A DNA stretch of 64,000 bases. Source: Opitutus sp. GAS368. Lineage in GTDB: Bacteria; Verrucomicrobiota; Verrucomicrobiia; Opitutales; Opitutaceae. The stretch is taken from positions 1-64,000 of the forward strand of contig CAMDOF010000001.1 of the NCBI GenBank assembly GCA_945903465.1, in the 5' to 3' direction. The notes below the pieces were generated by a model, which was not told the origin of the DNA, searched no databases, and saw nothing but the letters and a program-made list of their open reading frames with translations. Shown here piece by piece: positions 1 through 9,986 of this stretch. The position numbers and the translations under genes were made by a program. How positions within the stretch are numbered: position 1 is the stretch's first letter; each line of letters starts with the position of its first letter.

Positions 1-1153
1 CGGTTCCGCCGGGCGCAACGCCCGGCTCCACCACCGGGGGCTCCGGCCTGGCGGGTTGGGCTGTGCGCTTCGTTTCATTAGGATCAATCATCGGATTCAT
101 TGGCTTTCGGGTTTACTGCCCCGTGTCCAAGGAAATTGGTGGCGATATATCCTGACTTAGGACGAGGTCTCCGCTTTGTGTCCGCCGACCTTTTATCCTA
201 CTTTTTTAAGGTATAAAGCACCACCTTCGACCGGTAGTTTCGTCACGTAATACGCGAAAACAAGCTCGGTCGCGGACTTCGTTTAATGCTAAGTGAACCG
301 CCAAATAGGACCGCCAGAATTTACCTTTTTAAAATCTTTCTTCTGGAATCAATTCTCGGAGGGTTTGAGTTCACAAAAAGTCGAGTGGTTAGACTTAAAC
401 GCTTTTCGACGGCTAAGTCCGACGGGCTCCTTGGCGCAGGTTCCCGCGCGTCTAAATAAAACCTGTCGCCGTCTACTTAAATTTTATCGCCCGCAGTATA
501 CGTTAGCCGAAGTTTTCCCGCGGCTTCGGGGAGCGCCGCGTGAGAATCCCCGCCCAGCGCTCGCGAGGCGGGGTTGGTCGGGATGAAACGGGTCTTCTTT
601 CGGCGGTTTTAAAGTGACGTTTGATTTTGAGCGTATTCTTCCGAAACTTCAGTCAAAAAAACCGCTTCTTCGTCGTCTGGATTTTCTTCCCTCGTGAACC
701 GGCTTGAGGGGGTAAAGGGAGAAAGCGTTGTCGCGTGGGACGTGGTGCGGGAGGGTGCGCGGCATGAACCCCGTCGGGCGGCGCAAACGCCCACAGAGCG
801 CCCACCACCGGCGATCAAGGGGCTTCACTGGGTTCCGATATGACCGCGCCAGGTGGTCGTTGTGGGTCACCCTTTCGATGGCGAATACCGCCTTCCGACG
901 GTTCGATTTTATTTTGCAAGATCGGTTGATTTTGAAACGGTATTACCAACCGCGAGACAACCCGGCGCTTGAACCGCTCCGCTAAAATCAACCCGCCTGC
1001 TCGCGGTTAATTTTAAAATCAATCACAAGAAGCGTTGCACGCCACAAAGAGGCCCTTGTAAAACTAGATATTAAAGTAATCTGCTCAGTTTGGTCACCTC
1101 GGTACGGTTGCGGCCAAGCACCCTGCCGGCTCAACTTTAAAAATCCAAAAAAC
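1..1153. other. Gene-poor stretch at window start
   Basis: No open frame here shows a recognisable domain, signal peptide or conserved motif. The short frames present are arginine- and proline-rich, as expected for random reading of GC-rich DNA. A GC-rich hairpin lies at 8-26. The rest may be the 3' flank of a gene to the left and the promoter region of the autotransporter gene that starts at 1154. I see no tRNA or rRNA. Confidence 0.5.
8..26. repeat. GC hairpin (8-bp stem, 3-nt loop)
   Basis: The arms at 8-15 (GCCGGGCG) and 19-26 (CGCCCGGC) are perfect inverted copies around a CAA loop. No T-run follows, so it is not a canonical intrinsic terminator. It could be a transcription-end hairpin of a gene to the left of the window. 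A hairpin of the same geometry occurs at 35438-35456. Confidence 0.5.
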
Positions 1154-3022
1154 ATGAACCTCCGCAAGCCAGTCGTATTCATTGCCTCCCTCATTATCGG
1201 GGCGGCTGCGTCCGCTCAAAATCGCACGTTCACCAATATCTATGCATTCGGCGATAGCTTGAGCGACAGCGGCAATCTTTACGCGGCCACCAGCGCCCTC
1301 GGATCCGCTAGCCCTGGTGCGCCTTACTATCAGGGCAGATTTTCCAATGGTCCGGTTTGGGTCGAGCGCTTGGGTAATACGCTCGCCCTTACGGTCACCG
1401 CCGCCCCCACCGTGAAGACCAGCATGAATTTCGCCTTCGGTGGCGCGACCGCCGCGGGCACCAGCCCCCTCCCTCCTTCGCTCAGTGTGCAATTGGGGCT
1501 ATTTCGTCAAAGGGCGATTACCCCAGGCGCGAACGATCTATTCACGGTGCTCGCTGGCGCCAACGATCTCATCCCGGTGCTCTCGGCCCCAACCAGCGCC
1601 GCCAACCCCACCCTTCTCGACGTGGCCGGCGTCGCCACTGCGCAGGTCGTCGCGATCAACGTCCAAGCGCTCATCGGCCTCGGGGCAAAAAATTTCGTTG
1701 TCGCGGGCCTGCCGAATCTCGGCGCCACCCCTCGCGCCCTCTCCAGCGGTGGTCCCGGTGGTGGCGGCGCGACCTTTGGATACCAAGCTTCGACCGCTTT
1801 CAACCAAGAGCTGCGCGCCCGCCTGCAAAGCATCACGCAGTCGGCCTCCGATCTGAACCTCCTCTATGTTGACACCCAGGCCATTATCAATCGCGTCGTG
1901 CTCGACTATAAAGCGTTGGGATTCGCCAACGCCACTAGCGCCTACCTCGCACCGGCCGCCCAAGGCGGTGGCGTCGGCGATCCCAACACTTACGTGTTCT
2001 GGGACGACATTCACCCGACGGCGCGCTCGCACGCACTGCTGGCCAACATCATCACCGAGCAGTTAAACCCCGAGGGACCTCTCGGCTTCGCGGGCACCTT
2101 GGGAAATGGCGCCCTCGTGCTCCAGCACTTAGTGACCGCCAGCGTCGACGGTCGCACCAGCCAGATCCTCTCCGCGCTGCGTCCCAAGGATCGCGCCGAT
2201 GTGTACACTCGTTTCAATTACGGCAATGGCGACCGTGCAGTCCAAGGGCGGCGCCCGAAATTTGATTACACCGCACAAATTGTCACGGCGGGCGTAGATC
2301 ATCGTCTGGGCGAGAGCCTATTCCTCGGAGGGGCCTTCAACGCGGGTCGGCTCAATGCCCAGATCGCCAGCAGCAGCGGTGATTATACCTTCGAGGACAC
2401 CGCGGGCCAACTCTACGCCATCTGGCACGGCGGCCCCGTCGCCCTGCAGCTGGATCTCGACTACGGACTGCTCAGCGCCAAGAGCATTCATCGGGCAACG
2501 GCGTTCGGTGGTTTTGCCACCACCGGGAAGACCACCGGTAACCATAGCGGCTTAGGTTTCAAAACCAGTTGGACTCTGCGGTCCGGAGCGCGGAGCTTTT
2601 CACCTTGGATCGGAGTGCGCGCGCAACACGTCGACCTCGATGGCTATAAGGAAAAAGACGTGCCGGGGCTCGCGATGAACTTCGAGGACCAAAAGGCGGC
2701 GAGTACGACCGGAGCGATCGGGCTAGATGCCGCTTTTAATGGCAAGTTCGCCGAACACGAGATGCGTCTCGATCTCCGCGGCGCTTGGCGCGGCGAACTA
2801 CGTTCCAGTACCCGCAGCGTCTCCGGTCGCCTCGCCGACAATTTCACGCGGACCACCACCGTCCAGCTGGAGGATGGCGACGGGAGCGGTCTCGAATTAG
2901 GTGGCGCACTCTCCTTTGCCGTCAGCAAACGTCTGACCGCCACCCTCGCCTACACCGCAGAAGTGCGCCCGAATGATAAGTTGGCGAATCGCTTCACCGT
3001 CTCGCTGCAAAGCGGATTCTAA
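1154..3022 (+). CDS. GDSL/SGNH esterase autotransporter
   Basis: A 622-residue, EstA-like surface esterase. Residues 1-21 form a signal peptide ending in Ala-Ala-Ser-Ala. The passenger is an SGNH hydrolase: block I FGDSLSDSGN places the nucleophile at Ser35, block III is AGANDL, and block V DDIHPT gives the Asp284/His287 pair. From about residue 340 the sequence turns into a beta-barrel region (alternating aromatic and Gly-rich strands) and ends in Phe, as expected for an autotransporter translocator in the outer membrane. The length fits the esterase-autotransporter family (about 600-650 residues). The ATG at 1154 is preceded by an A-rich leader without a Shine-Dalgarno sequence. The gene stands alone, with no same-strand neighbour within 6 kb. 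The expected reaction is hydrolysis of short- to medium-chain esters at the cell surface; the natural substrate is unknown. Confidence 0.9.
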   Translation: MNLRKPVVFIASLIIGAAASAQNRTFTNIYAFGDSLSDSGNLYAATSALGSASPGAPYYQGRFSNGPVWVERLGNTLALTVTAAPTVKTSMNFAFGGATAAGTSPLPPSLSVQLGLFRQRAITPGANDLFTVLAGANDLIPVLSAPTSAANPTLLDVAGVATAQVVAINVQALIGLGAKNFVVAGLPNLGATPRALSSGGPGGGGATFGYQASTAFNQELRARLQSITQSASDLNLLYVDTQAIINRVVLDYKALGFANATSAYLAPAAQGGGVGDPNTYVFWDDIHPTARSHALLANIITEQLNPEGPLGFAGTLGNGALVLQHLVTASVDGRTSQILSALRPKDRADVYTRFNYGNGDRAVQGRRPKFDYTAQIVTAGVDHRLGESLFLGGAFNAGRLNAQIASSSGDYTFEDTAGQLYAIWHGGPVALQLDLDYGLLSAKSIHRATAFGGFATTGKTTGNHSGLGFKTSWTLRSGARSFSPWIGVRAQHVDLDGYKEKDVPGLAMNFEDQKAASTTGAIGLDAAFNGKFAEHEMRLDLRGAWRGELRSSTRSVSGRLADNFTRTTTVQLEDGDGSGLELGGALSFAVSKRLTATLAYTAEVRPNDKLANRFTVSLQSGF

Positions 3023-3891
3023 GCCGGCAACGTTCCGCGCTCCTAATAAAATGAGCCCACCGGCTTGGGCCCGGCGTGCCTTCTCAGAAATAAACCAGCA
3101 GGACACTCCCGCGCGAAAACCGGTCGTTTTTTCCCGTTCCCGAGCAAAACGCGAACTTGGCAAAAATCGGGTGTGAGGGTTCTGGAAAAACGACGCTCGG
3201 CGGCGTGGAAATACGCGGCCGGCACCGAATGCGCTGGCCGCACGGATTGATTCAACGGCCGGCCTCTCCGACTGACCGCGATCGGGGTGATTCTTCTGCT
3301 GGCAAAGCGTCCTTGCCCTATCGATTTAAAAAAATCCCGGGAGGAGCGAGACGACCGCGCACCGAGCGTTTTGCGCTTTCTGCTCAGGTTAAGGCAACGT
3401 CCCCTGAAACGGGGAGTTATCCATTTCTGCGAGTGCGCAGGCCAGCGCCGAGTGATCCGCCGACTCGCTCGCGATCGCCGCCGCCCAGCCATTCAAAGTC
3501 GGCATCTTTGGCGTGCGGGGGTTAATCCGCGCGGGGCTTCCGTCGGTAGCCGCGGGCGCTTACTGGCTTTGGTCGTAACCCGCTACTCGGTAGCCGACGC
3601 GAACAAGGTCGCGATCACCCCACAGGGCTTACGTGCCGGCCGACCGCCCTTGCCCTGAGAGAGGCGGTGGCAACACCACCAAGGACCGGCAGTTTGAAAA
3701 TCACCAGTGACCGACCATCGCAAGCCACGTGTCACCACGAAGAAAAGCATCTTTTTTGAAGTTCTCAGAAGATTCATTCCTACGGACACAACCCTGTTCA
3801 AACCGCCCATTTTTGGCGGTTTTCGTCCCGCCACTTTCATTGCCTCAGGAGGGCCTCTCCTCCCGGCGCTCGCGGGCACCTCCCCGTCATT
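3023..3891. other. Intergenic region between convergent genes
   Basis: About 870 bases between the autotransporter gene and the leftward nitrilase gene. No frame in it looks like a real protein. An imperfect long-range inverted repeat joins 3021-3027 with 3060-3066, and a terminator-like hairpin lies at 3800-3822. Nothing else is recognised. Confidence 0.5.
3800..3822 (-). terminator. Terminator-like hairpin after the nitrilase gene
   Basis: The arms at 3800-3807 (AAACCGCC) and 3815-3822 (GGCGGTTT) are perfectly complementary around a 7-nt T-rich loop. The hairpin lies about 70 bases past the stop of the leftward nitrilase gene. The arm ends provide only a short U-run, so it is a moderate intrinsic-terminator candidate and could serve either strand. 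Confidence 0.45.
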
Positions 3892-5223
3892 TTATGGGCG
3901 GTGGCGCGGCAGTTCTGCCTTAAAATCGCCCAGACTAGACCAGTGCAACCGACGGTTCAAATCCACTTCCGCGACGACCACGGAGCCCCAGCTTTTCGCC
4001 TGCACGAGGGTTTTCCCATCCTGACCAAACACGGCAGAGACCATCCAATCTTGCTCGGCGCTCGTGTGGGTACTGCTCACGACGAATACGTGATTTTCAC
4101 AGGCACGGGCCGCCGCCAAAAGCGGGTTACACCCCATCACTGGAAACGCGATAATCTCCGCCCCGCGATTACTTAACTCGCGCGCGACTTCCGGGAAAAA
4201 ACCGTCGTAACACACCATTAAACCAACGGTGCCGAAGCGCGTGCTGAAGACGGGGTATTCATTTCCCGGGGTAATCCCTGCTTCAATTTCTCCACGCGGC
4301 AGGCAGATCTTGCGATACTTTCCGACCAACTGGCCGTTCGGACCAATCAGTACCGCGACATTATAAATGAGGTGCGCATCCCGTTCAACGAGACCGACCA
4401 CAAGGTAGAGGTTATGCTGCTGCGCAAGCGCGCCAAAAAATTCCGTGGAGGGTCCCGGTATCGGTTCGGCGACGCCCAGGTAGGTCGAGCCGCTCCCAAA
4501 CGTGACCACCTCGGGAAGGACTAAAAAATCCGCCTTTTGCCGAGCCGCCTCCGCGATCAACGGAACAAACGCATCGCGCCTCGCCTCAGCCGTACGCGCC
4601 TCGCGGGGCACGAAATGAACCGCGCCTAGCCGTACCGGTCGTGGCGGGGGCGCCGGCACCTCGCTCAGGGTCACTTGGGCCCAGGCCACCCGCGCGTCTG
4701 CCGCCCACCGAAACTCGAGTTCGACCAGCGCCTGCGTCGCCAATGACGGGGCCACGTACACATCGGAAACCTCCGTCCAACCGCGCGCGTCCGTCGAACG
4801 ATCCATGGGATAATCTGGCTCAGCCCTCACCTTTTCCCCCCTCTTATACGAAGCCTCCGACGCGTCGTCGCGCATGACCGCCCGCCCCTTGGCATCTCGC
4901 CAAAGCACTCGAACCACCGCCGCTCGGCGACCGTCCGCATGATCAACCCGGCGCAGGGCACGAAACGAATAAGGCCGGCCACCGAGGACCGGAAACGTCT
5001 TTACCCAACGTCCGAGCAAACCGACGCGGGTATCCGACTCAATCAGGAGGGCGCCATCACCCGCCGGCCCGCCTTGAGGCTCATAACGAAAGCGCGGTGC
5101 AATTTCCTCACGGACAATCACGGAGGCCCAGCCCGCGGGCGCGGCTGTATCAGAGCCCATCGCGCCGGTTGTTAGTGCAGGCAAGAACCGAATTAAAAGA
5201 AAAAAAAGGGGGCGTGAATTCAT
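3892..5223 (-). CDS. Exported nitrilase-superfamily (carbon-nitrogen) hydrolase
   Basis: A 443-residue protein. The ATG at 5223 is chosen because it opens a hydrophobic N-terminus (about residues 4-22) typical of a signal peptide; the frame extends 37 codons further without coding character. Residues 30-195 form a beta-rich domain resembling carbohydrate-binding or jelly-roll modules. Residues 197-425 form a CN_hydrolase domain with the full Glu-Lys-Cys triad: Glu238 (LPEVV), Lys305 (YRKICLPRGE) and Cys338 (VCYDGFFPE). The family cleaves nitriles, amides or ureido groups; the substrate cannot be read from the sequence. Most nitrilases are cytoplasmic, so the predicted export and the extra N-terminal domain are notable, although this arrangement is not unknown in planctomycetes and verrucomicrobia. 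The gene stands alone on the minus strand. Confidence 0.88.
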   Translation of the reverse strand: MNSRPLFFLLIRFLPALTTGAMGSDTAAPAGWASVIVREEIAPRFRYEPQGGPAGDGALLIESDTRVGLLGRWVKTFPVLGGRPYSFRALRRVDHADGRRAAVVRVLWRDAKGRAVMRDDASEASYKRGEKVRAEPDYPMDRSTDARGWTEVSDVYVAPSLATQALVELEFRWAADARVAWAQVTLSEVPAPPPRPVRLGAVHFVPREARTAEARRDAFVPLIAEAARQKADFLVLPEVVTFGSGSTYLGVAEPIPGPSTEFFGALAQQHNLYLVVGLVERDAHLIYNVAVLIGPNGQLVGKYRKICLPRGEIEAGITPGNEYPVFSTRFGTVGLMVCYDGFFPEVARELSNRGAEIIAFPVMGCNPLLAAARACENHVFVVSSTHTSAEQDWMVSAVFGQDGKTLVQAKSWGSVVVAEVDLNRRLHWSSLGDFKAELPRHRP

Positions 5224-6150
5224 AAACGTTCTAGGAAGAGGGATCGCGGTACTCCAGAACGCGCCGAACCTAAACCAGCGCCACCCCGTTGACCAGCATC
5301 TCCTTTCCCTCGTTGTCCCCCATGAAATGACCACTGGGCCGGGTCACGACCAAACGTCCTTGCTCGAAGAGTTACTCAGGGGCGATCTAAGGGTCGGTTG
5401 GACTTAGGAAACGGTGCGCGTCCGGACACGCGGCAATTTTATCGCTTTTGGGCGAAACCGATTTTAGCGCGATTTTTTTTTAGTATCCACTTAATGGATA
5501 ATCGAGCCCTCATCTGATTCTGGTGAGATTGCCGGCCGCCGCGATCGGCTGCGCCTCGATTTTTCTGAGCGCGCCGGGCCCCGCGGAATTAGGGCGAACG
5601 CACGGGAAGATTTCTCCGACATTGGAGAAGACTTTCGCGTGGCCCGGCAACCTGAAGCGCCGGGATGCCCGCACTTCTTAAATGAAGACGTATTCAGCGG
5701 GAGGGCGCCTTGGCTGAGGCGTCGCGCGCGGCGCCTTCGCTCCAGCCCCGCAAACTTCCGCGGCCGACGAAGACGGAACCCGTTCACTTCTGCGGCCGAC
5801 GAAGACGGAACCCGTTCAGAAGATACCAAGCCAGTTCGCTGCGCAGGGCCCCAACGAGGACGACGCGGGCGAAGTGGAGCTCTCGTGGCCCGCGATTTGC
5901 GCGAGCCACGGCCGCCCGCGCGGCCAGCTACCGCGCCGATAAAACCGACGCTGGGAAATCGCACCGGAGGAAGCCCCGCGTGCAGCCAGGAACGGGGGCA
6001 CGGGAGCCGCGTAAAAAGGCAACTCACGTGCTCGTTTTAAAAACACCTGACCGTCGATCGCGATGGTCGTACATTAAGGAATCCGAGAGCGCTCCGGCGA
6101 CCGCGGGGTGCGCGTACAGTTAGCGGCACGCGAAGCGGGCCGCCCCAAGG
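5224..6150. other. Gene-poor intergenic region
   Basis: About 930 bases upstream of the nitrilase gene and downstream of the TonB receptor gene. The open frames here are Arg/Pro/Ala-rich and show no family signal. The region holds a near-perfect short tandem duplication at 5761-5818. A T9 run near 5470-5480 could help form a promoter, but I see no convincing -35/-10 pair. Confidence 0.5.
5761..5818. repeat. 26-bp direct repeat, period 32
   Basis: The 26-base sequence at 5761-5786, beginning CGGCCGACGAAGACGG, recurs exactly at 5793-5818. The similarity extends about 6 bases leftward with one mismatch, so this is a two-copy tandem duplication with a 32-base period. It lies in noncoding DNA, and no function is apparent. 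Confidence 0.85.
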
Positions 6151-9100
6151 TTAAAAGCGCTTGGTCACATCCATCGAAAACAACCGGCCCCGCGGGTTTG
6201 CCGTACCGGCTTGATAGCCGTATTGTTCGTCGGCAAGTTGCGGGTCACGATCGAACACGTTGATCACGCTCGCCCGCACCGAGACCCCCTGTAGCCAGGA
6301 ACGCGCGGTCCGCTGAAAACGGTAAGCGAGCCAAGTGTTATGCGAGTAGGCAGCATCGACGCGGAGCAAGTAACGGGTGATGCCATTATCATTAAAAACC
6401 CGAATATATTCGGGCCCGCCCAGCGCGCGGTAAATGGGCTCGGTCGTGGCGGCGGAAGTATCGACAAACGATCCGAAATAGCTGGCAAACCAGCCCGACG
6501 ACCACGGGCCTTGCCGCCAGGAGACCGTGCCATTGGCCCGCCACTTGACGCGACCATTGCGCTCGAGTTCATCGAGGAGCGGGGAAACTTCATCCGACTT
6601 CGAGCGCCGGAGCACATAGTGAGTCGCCTCGCCACTGAACGTCATCTGACCGAGCCGCGTTTTCGGTCCGCGCCACTGGACGCCGAACTCGTACCCTTGG
6701 ATATCACGCCCGCTGAGGTTCAGATAATCGTCGATCACGCTGACAAATTCACCCACCGCCCCGCGTCGACTGTTATTCGTCGCCTGCTTGGCGTTGAAGG
6801 CGGCAAACGCCGTGCGATCTGCGTCGGTGACGGCCTTGCGGACCACCTTACTCGAACCCCGGTAATTGGGACCGCCTGAACCGAGATCGACCTGGTTGAT
6901 CGGAGTCCCCTTGGCGAGCTCCGCTTGGGTGGCGAGGCTCAGCAGGATTTCGTCGCGATCAATCGCGGAGGCCGCGCCGATATTCTCGATGACCCGATTT
7001 TGGTTGAGATGAAAATAATCAAACGAGAACGAGAGCCCGCGAACCGGTGGCACCTCGAGCACGAAGCCCGCGACCCACGTTTTGGCCTCCTCCGGTTTAA
7101 GTTGCTGGTTGCCTTGTCGAAACACGGTGCGCTGCGCGGTGCCGTCGGCGGCCAGGCTGGTCACGTCGAAACGGTAACTATCGTCGGCGCCAATTTGGCG
7201 ACGAAGCGGCGTGATATTGGTTTGCACAAGATTTGGCGCGCGAAAGGACTCGGCAATCGAGCTGCGCAGCTTGAGCCAGCGAGCGGGTTTCCAGACGAGG
7301 CTCGCCTTCGGTTTCGTGGTCTGGCCAAAAATTGAGAAATGCTCAAAGCGGCCCGCCAAGGTGAGCTCGAGTACCTCGGCGAAGGGTCGCCGATTTTCAC
7401 GGTTTACGAACGGAAACGCGGTTTCCAGGTACGCCGCATAAATTGTCTGATGGGCGCTGATCGGTACATTCGAACTGAGCGCGAGAAAATCATTGTCGCC
7501 CTCGCGCAGCAGCGGAAACTGGGCGCCCGATCCCGGAGGATTTGATCCGACGAAACCGGCACGTTTATCTTGGTAGCTATCATAACGCATCTCCGCGCCG
7601 GCCGCGATGCCGAGGTTGCCGCCGCTAAAAATCCGGCCGAGCTGCCCATGCAACTTCACATCCCCCAAAAACAGATTTGTCCGGCCGAACCGGTCTTCGT
7701 CGTCGTAGATGGGATCGATGACCGCGTCCGGATTCACGAAAGCCTTATCCACCACAATCTGGTTGTTGAGAATTTTAAAGGTGACGGGAAATGGATTGAA
7801 CGCCGTCGCATCCGTCCGGTTCAACGCCGCGCGCAAGCGGGATTCACGTACTTGAAAGTGTTCGAACTCGTGGGTCTGCGCACCGGATGCCAGCAAAGCC
7901 GACTCCCAGTCCCAGCTCTGCCCCAACTTGCCCCGCAAGCCGCCGAGCGAGCGCCAAGCGTAACTCGCCACCTCGGTGACGCGGGGCTTGAGGCCGCTGG
8001 CGACCTCAGCGTTTTGACCAGGAGCCACCCCAGTCCAAATGGAGACATCGGCGGGCGCGCCGGTTAGCCGCGGCGTGCCATCGCTATTGGGCGCGCCCGT
8101 CGGGCTGTAAAAACGGACCCCAAACGGATTCCACGGATTTGCGGCCGGCACATAAATACCCTGATCATCGGTGTTTTTCATATTAACCGGCTCACGCCCC
8201 GTTCGGCTGTAGGCGCGGTAAAAAAGAAAATCCCCAAAGCACGCGAGGCGGTCGTTGATCGGCCGATCGACGAAGGCCGCGAACTGCACGCGGTCGGTCG
8301 CGGGCACGAGCATCTTCCATTTGTTCCAGTTGGAAAACGTGGCATTCTCCGCGTTATCGAGGTTCTTGGAAAGTGCGGTCTGCTTGAAGCTGACCCCCGC
8401 CGGGCTCGGCCACAGGTAAAACATCCCATCCGCGGCCATCGTGGCTACGCCCGCCGGTGGCGTCGTGCTCGTACTGATACCAACATTACCGGTCGGCCGC
8501 GACCCCACGAACGTCAAAAAATCCGGCTGAATCGTGCCGCGCTGCCACTGCCCCCACTGGTTTACGCTATTGGTATTCGCGAAATCATTATCGCGCGCGA
8601 AAACACCACCCGAAGTCGGATCGGGGAGCGGAATCCCATTCCAAGGGGCGGGGAGTTTTCGACTGACGCGGAGATCGGAATTCTTCGCCCAGGCCCGATC
8701 GTGAGCCGCGAGGGCATCGCGATGAAAATAATCCAAGGAGACTGAAATATGCGCCCGCCCTTTCACGAAGCCCTCCGCAGCGGTGGCGTTGAATTCATTG
8801 GCGCCACCATGCTGCGTCATCGATCCCTTCAAGGTGAGCGTGCGTCCTACATAGGTGCGGGAAACTAGGTTATTGATCACGCCGGCCGCAGCGTCAGAAC
8901 CATAAATCGCGGAGGCGCCGTCGCGCAGGATTTCGATTTTATCCACCATCGCCCGCGGGATCGTATTGATGTTAACCGCGAGCGAAGGCACGCCGTTTTC
9001 CGCCATCGAAATCGGGTGCGGCGCCATCCGGCGGCCGTTGAGCAGCGTCAAGGTGCTGCCAGAGCCGATCCCACGGAGATCAATCGAAGCGACGTCGCCT

Positions 9101-9411
9101 CGGGCGAGTTGCGGGCCGTTGTTAAGCTCCGTGATCGCGGAAGGCTCCGCGGCGCCGAGCGTCTCAAATAGTTCCGCCATGGTCGCGGCCCCGCGCGCCT
9201 CGAGCTCGCTCCGGTCGTACACAGTGACCGGCAAAGCCGTTTCCGCGTCGACCCGCCGGATATTTGAGCCCGTGACGGTGAACGCTTCCAGTTGCACCGT
9301 CGGAACATTTTCACCGGACTGGGCGGCCGCGGGTGGCCGCGCGGTCTGTGCCAGCGCTAAACTGGCGGTCAACGAAACTAAGAGAATACGACGTAAGCGA
9401 CAGAATTTCAT
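6151..9411 (-). CDS. TonB-dependent outer-membrane receptor (1086 aa)
   Basis: The ATG at 9411 is chosen because it opens a clear signal peptide (basic MKFCRLRR, then a hydrophobic core ending ASLALA). The frame stays open 178 codons upstream but is not protein-like. After the leader, a TonB-box-like stretch (VQLEAFTVTGSNIRR) precedes a plug domain with the usual elements (a Val-Tyr-Asp-Arg-Ser-Glu-Leu segment, DLRGIGSGSTLTLLNGRR, IEILRDGASAIYGSDAAAGVIN). A barrel of about 850 residues follows and ends in the outer-membrane signature SMDVTKRF. This type usually imports oligosaccharides or metal chelates using energy from TonB-ExbBD. No partner gene is adjacent: the upstream neighbour is divergent (DUF1552, 9987) and the downstream region is gene-poor. 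The ligand is unknown. A T9-G6 homopolymer lies about 140 bases upstream of the start. Confidence 0.9.
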   Translation of the reverse strand: MKFCRLRRILLVSLTASLALAQTARPPAAAQSGENVPTVQLEAFTVTGSNIRRVDAETALPVTVYDRSELEARGAATMAELFETLGAAEPSAITELNNGPQLARGDVASIDLRGIGSGSTLTLLNGRRMAPHPISMAENGVPSLAVNINTIPRAMVDKIEILRDGASAIYGSDAAAGVINNLVSRTYVGRTLTLKGSMTQHGGANEFNATAAEGFVKGRAHISVSLDYFHRDALAAHDRAWAKNSDLRVSRKLPAPWNGIPLPDPTSGGVFARDNDFANTNSVNQWGQWQRGTIQPDFLTFVGSRPTGNVGISTSTTPPAGVATMAADGMFYLWPSPAGVSFKQTALSKNLDNAENATFSNWNKWKMLVPATDRVQFAAFVDRPINDRLACFGDFLFYRAYSRTGREPVNMKNTDDQGIYVPAANPWNPFGVRFYSPTGAPNSDGTPRLTGAPADVSIWTGVAPGQNAEVASGLKPRVTEVASYAWRSLGGLRGKLGQSWDWESALLASGAQTHEFEHFQVRESRLRAALNRTDATAFNPFPVTFKILNNQIVVDKAFVNPDAVIDPIYDDEDRFGRTNLFLGDVKLHGQLGRIFSGGNLGIAAGAEMRYDSYQDKRAGFVGSNPPGSGAQFPLLREGDNDFLALSSNVPISAHQTIYAAYLETAFPFVNRENRRPFAEVLELTLAGRFEHFSIFGQTTKPKASLVWKPARWLKLRSSIAESFRAPNLVQTNITPLRRQIGADDSYRFDVTSLAADGTAQRTVFRQGNQQLKPEEAKTWVAGFVLEVPPVRGLSFSFDYFHLNQNRVIENIGAASAIDRDEILLSLATQAELAKGTPINQVDLGSGGPNYRGSSKVVRKAVTDADRTAFAAFNAKQATNNSRRGAVGEFVSVIDDYLNLSGRDIQGYEFGVQWRGPKTRLGQMTFSGEATHYVLRRSKSDEVSPLLDELERNGRVKWRANGTVSWRQGPWSSGWFASYFGSFVDTSAATTEPIYRALGGPEYIRVFNDNGITRYLLRVDAAYSHNTWLAYRFQRTARSWLQGVSVRASVINVFDRDPQLADEQYGYQAGTANPRGRLFSMDVTKRF

Positions 9412-9986
9412 AATCAAAAAGATAGTCAGCGGAGAAGTGATCCACCATCGCTCGCGACTCATACGACCATTCCTAATCCTTCGGGGCAGGACGCGCATTT
9501 CAATCATAAACTCCGTGACGATCTCGTGGAGAGACCACGGTATTATTTTTTTTTGGGGGGCGTCAAAGCGGCTGTCAAATACGCGAACGCACGCCCTCAG
9601 GGCACGGCCCCGCAACACCGCGTCGCGAGGACTTGGGCGCCGCTGGGATGCGCTCACGAGCACACGCCTGACTCGTCCATCACCTGCCGATTTTGCGCCC
9701 GATAACTTCGCAGGTGCACCAATCGCGCGCCCGCTCGAAACCGGCGCGCCCCCGCGGAGCCTCCCTCCTGAAAATCCAACAAGGGGCCGCCGGCCACCGA
9801 TTGATGCATCCGCCCAGCGCTGCGGCGCACCCACTTTGCTGGTATTCGCCTTCGTCCTGAGCTTGACCATAATCCAGAAAAATCTCCCTTCTTCATCCTC
9901 TCCACCGTGTCGCGAATCACCCTGCTGACTAAGCTTCCACCGCATTTAATCTCGCTTGAGGCCAACCGCCGCGAGCCTGCTCACCC
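9412..9986. other. Divergent promoter region
   Basis: A 575-base gap between the leftward TonB receptor gene and the rightward DUF1552 gene must hold both promoters. Visible structure: a run of nine T then six G at 9546-9560, and a short hairpin (CGTGG-AGAGA-CCACG) at about 9525-9539. I cannot name a binding site or a confident -35/-10 pair. Confidence 0.45.

Noticed and set aside
293-985. Small plus-strand open frames of 97 and 85 codons at the window start
   Set aside because: No homology signal, Arg/Pro-rich composition and no good start context.
3951-3975. tRNA-like T-loop GGTTCAAATCC
   Set aside because: It lies inside the nitrilase coding sequence, and no matching acceptor or anticodon arms are present.
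9412-9945. Longer N-terminus for the large TonB receptor
   Set aside because: The extra 178 codons are Arg/Ser-rich and precede a clean signal peptide starting at 9411.
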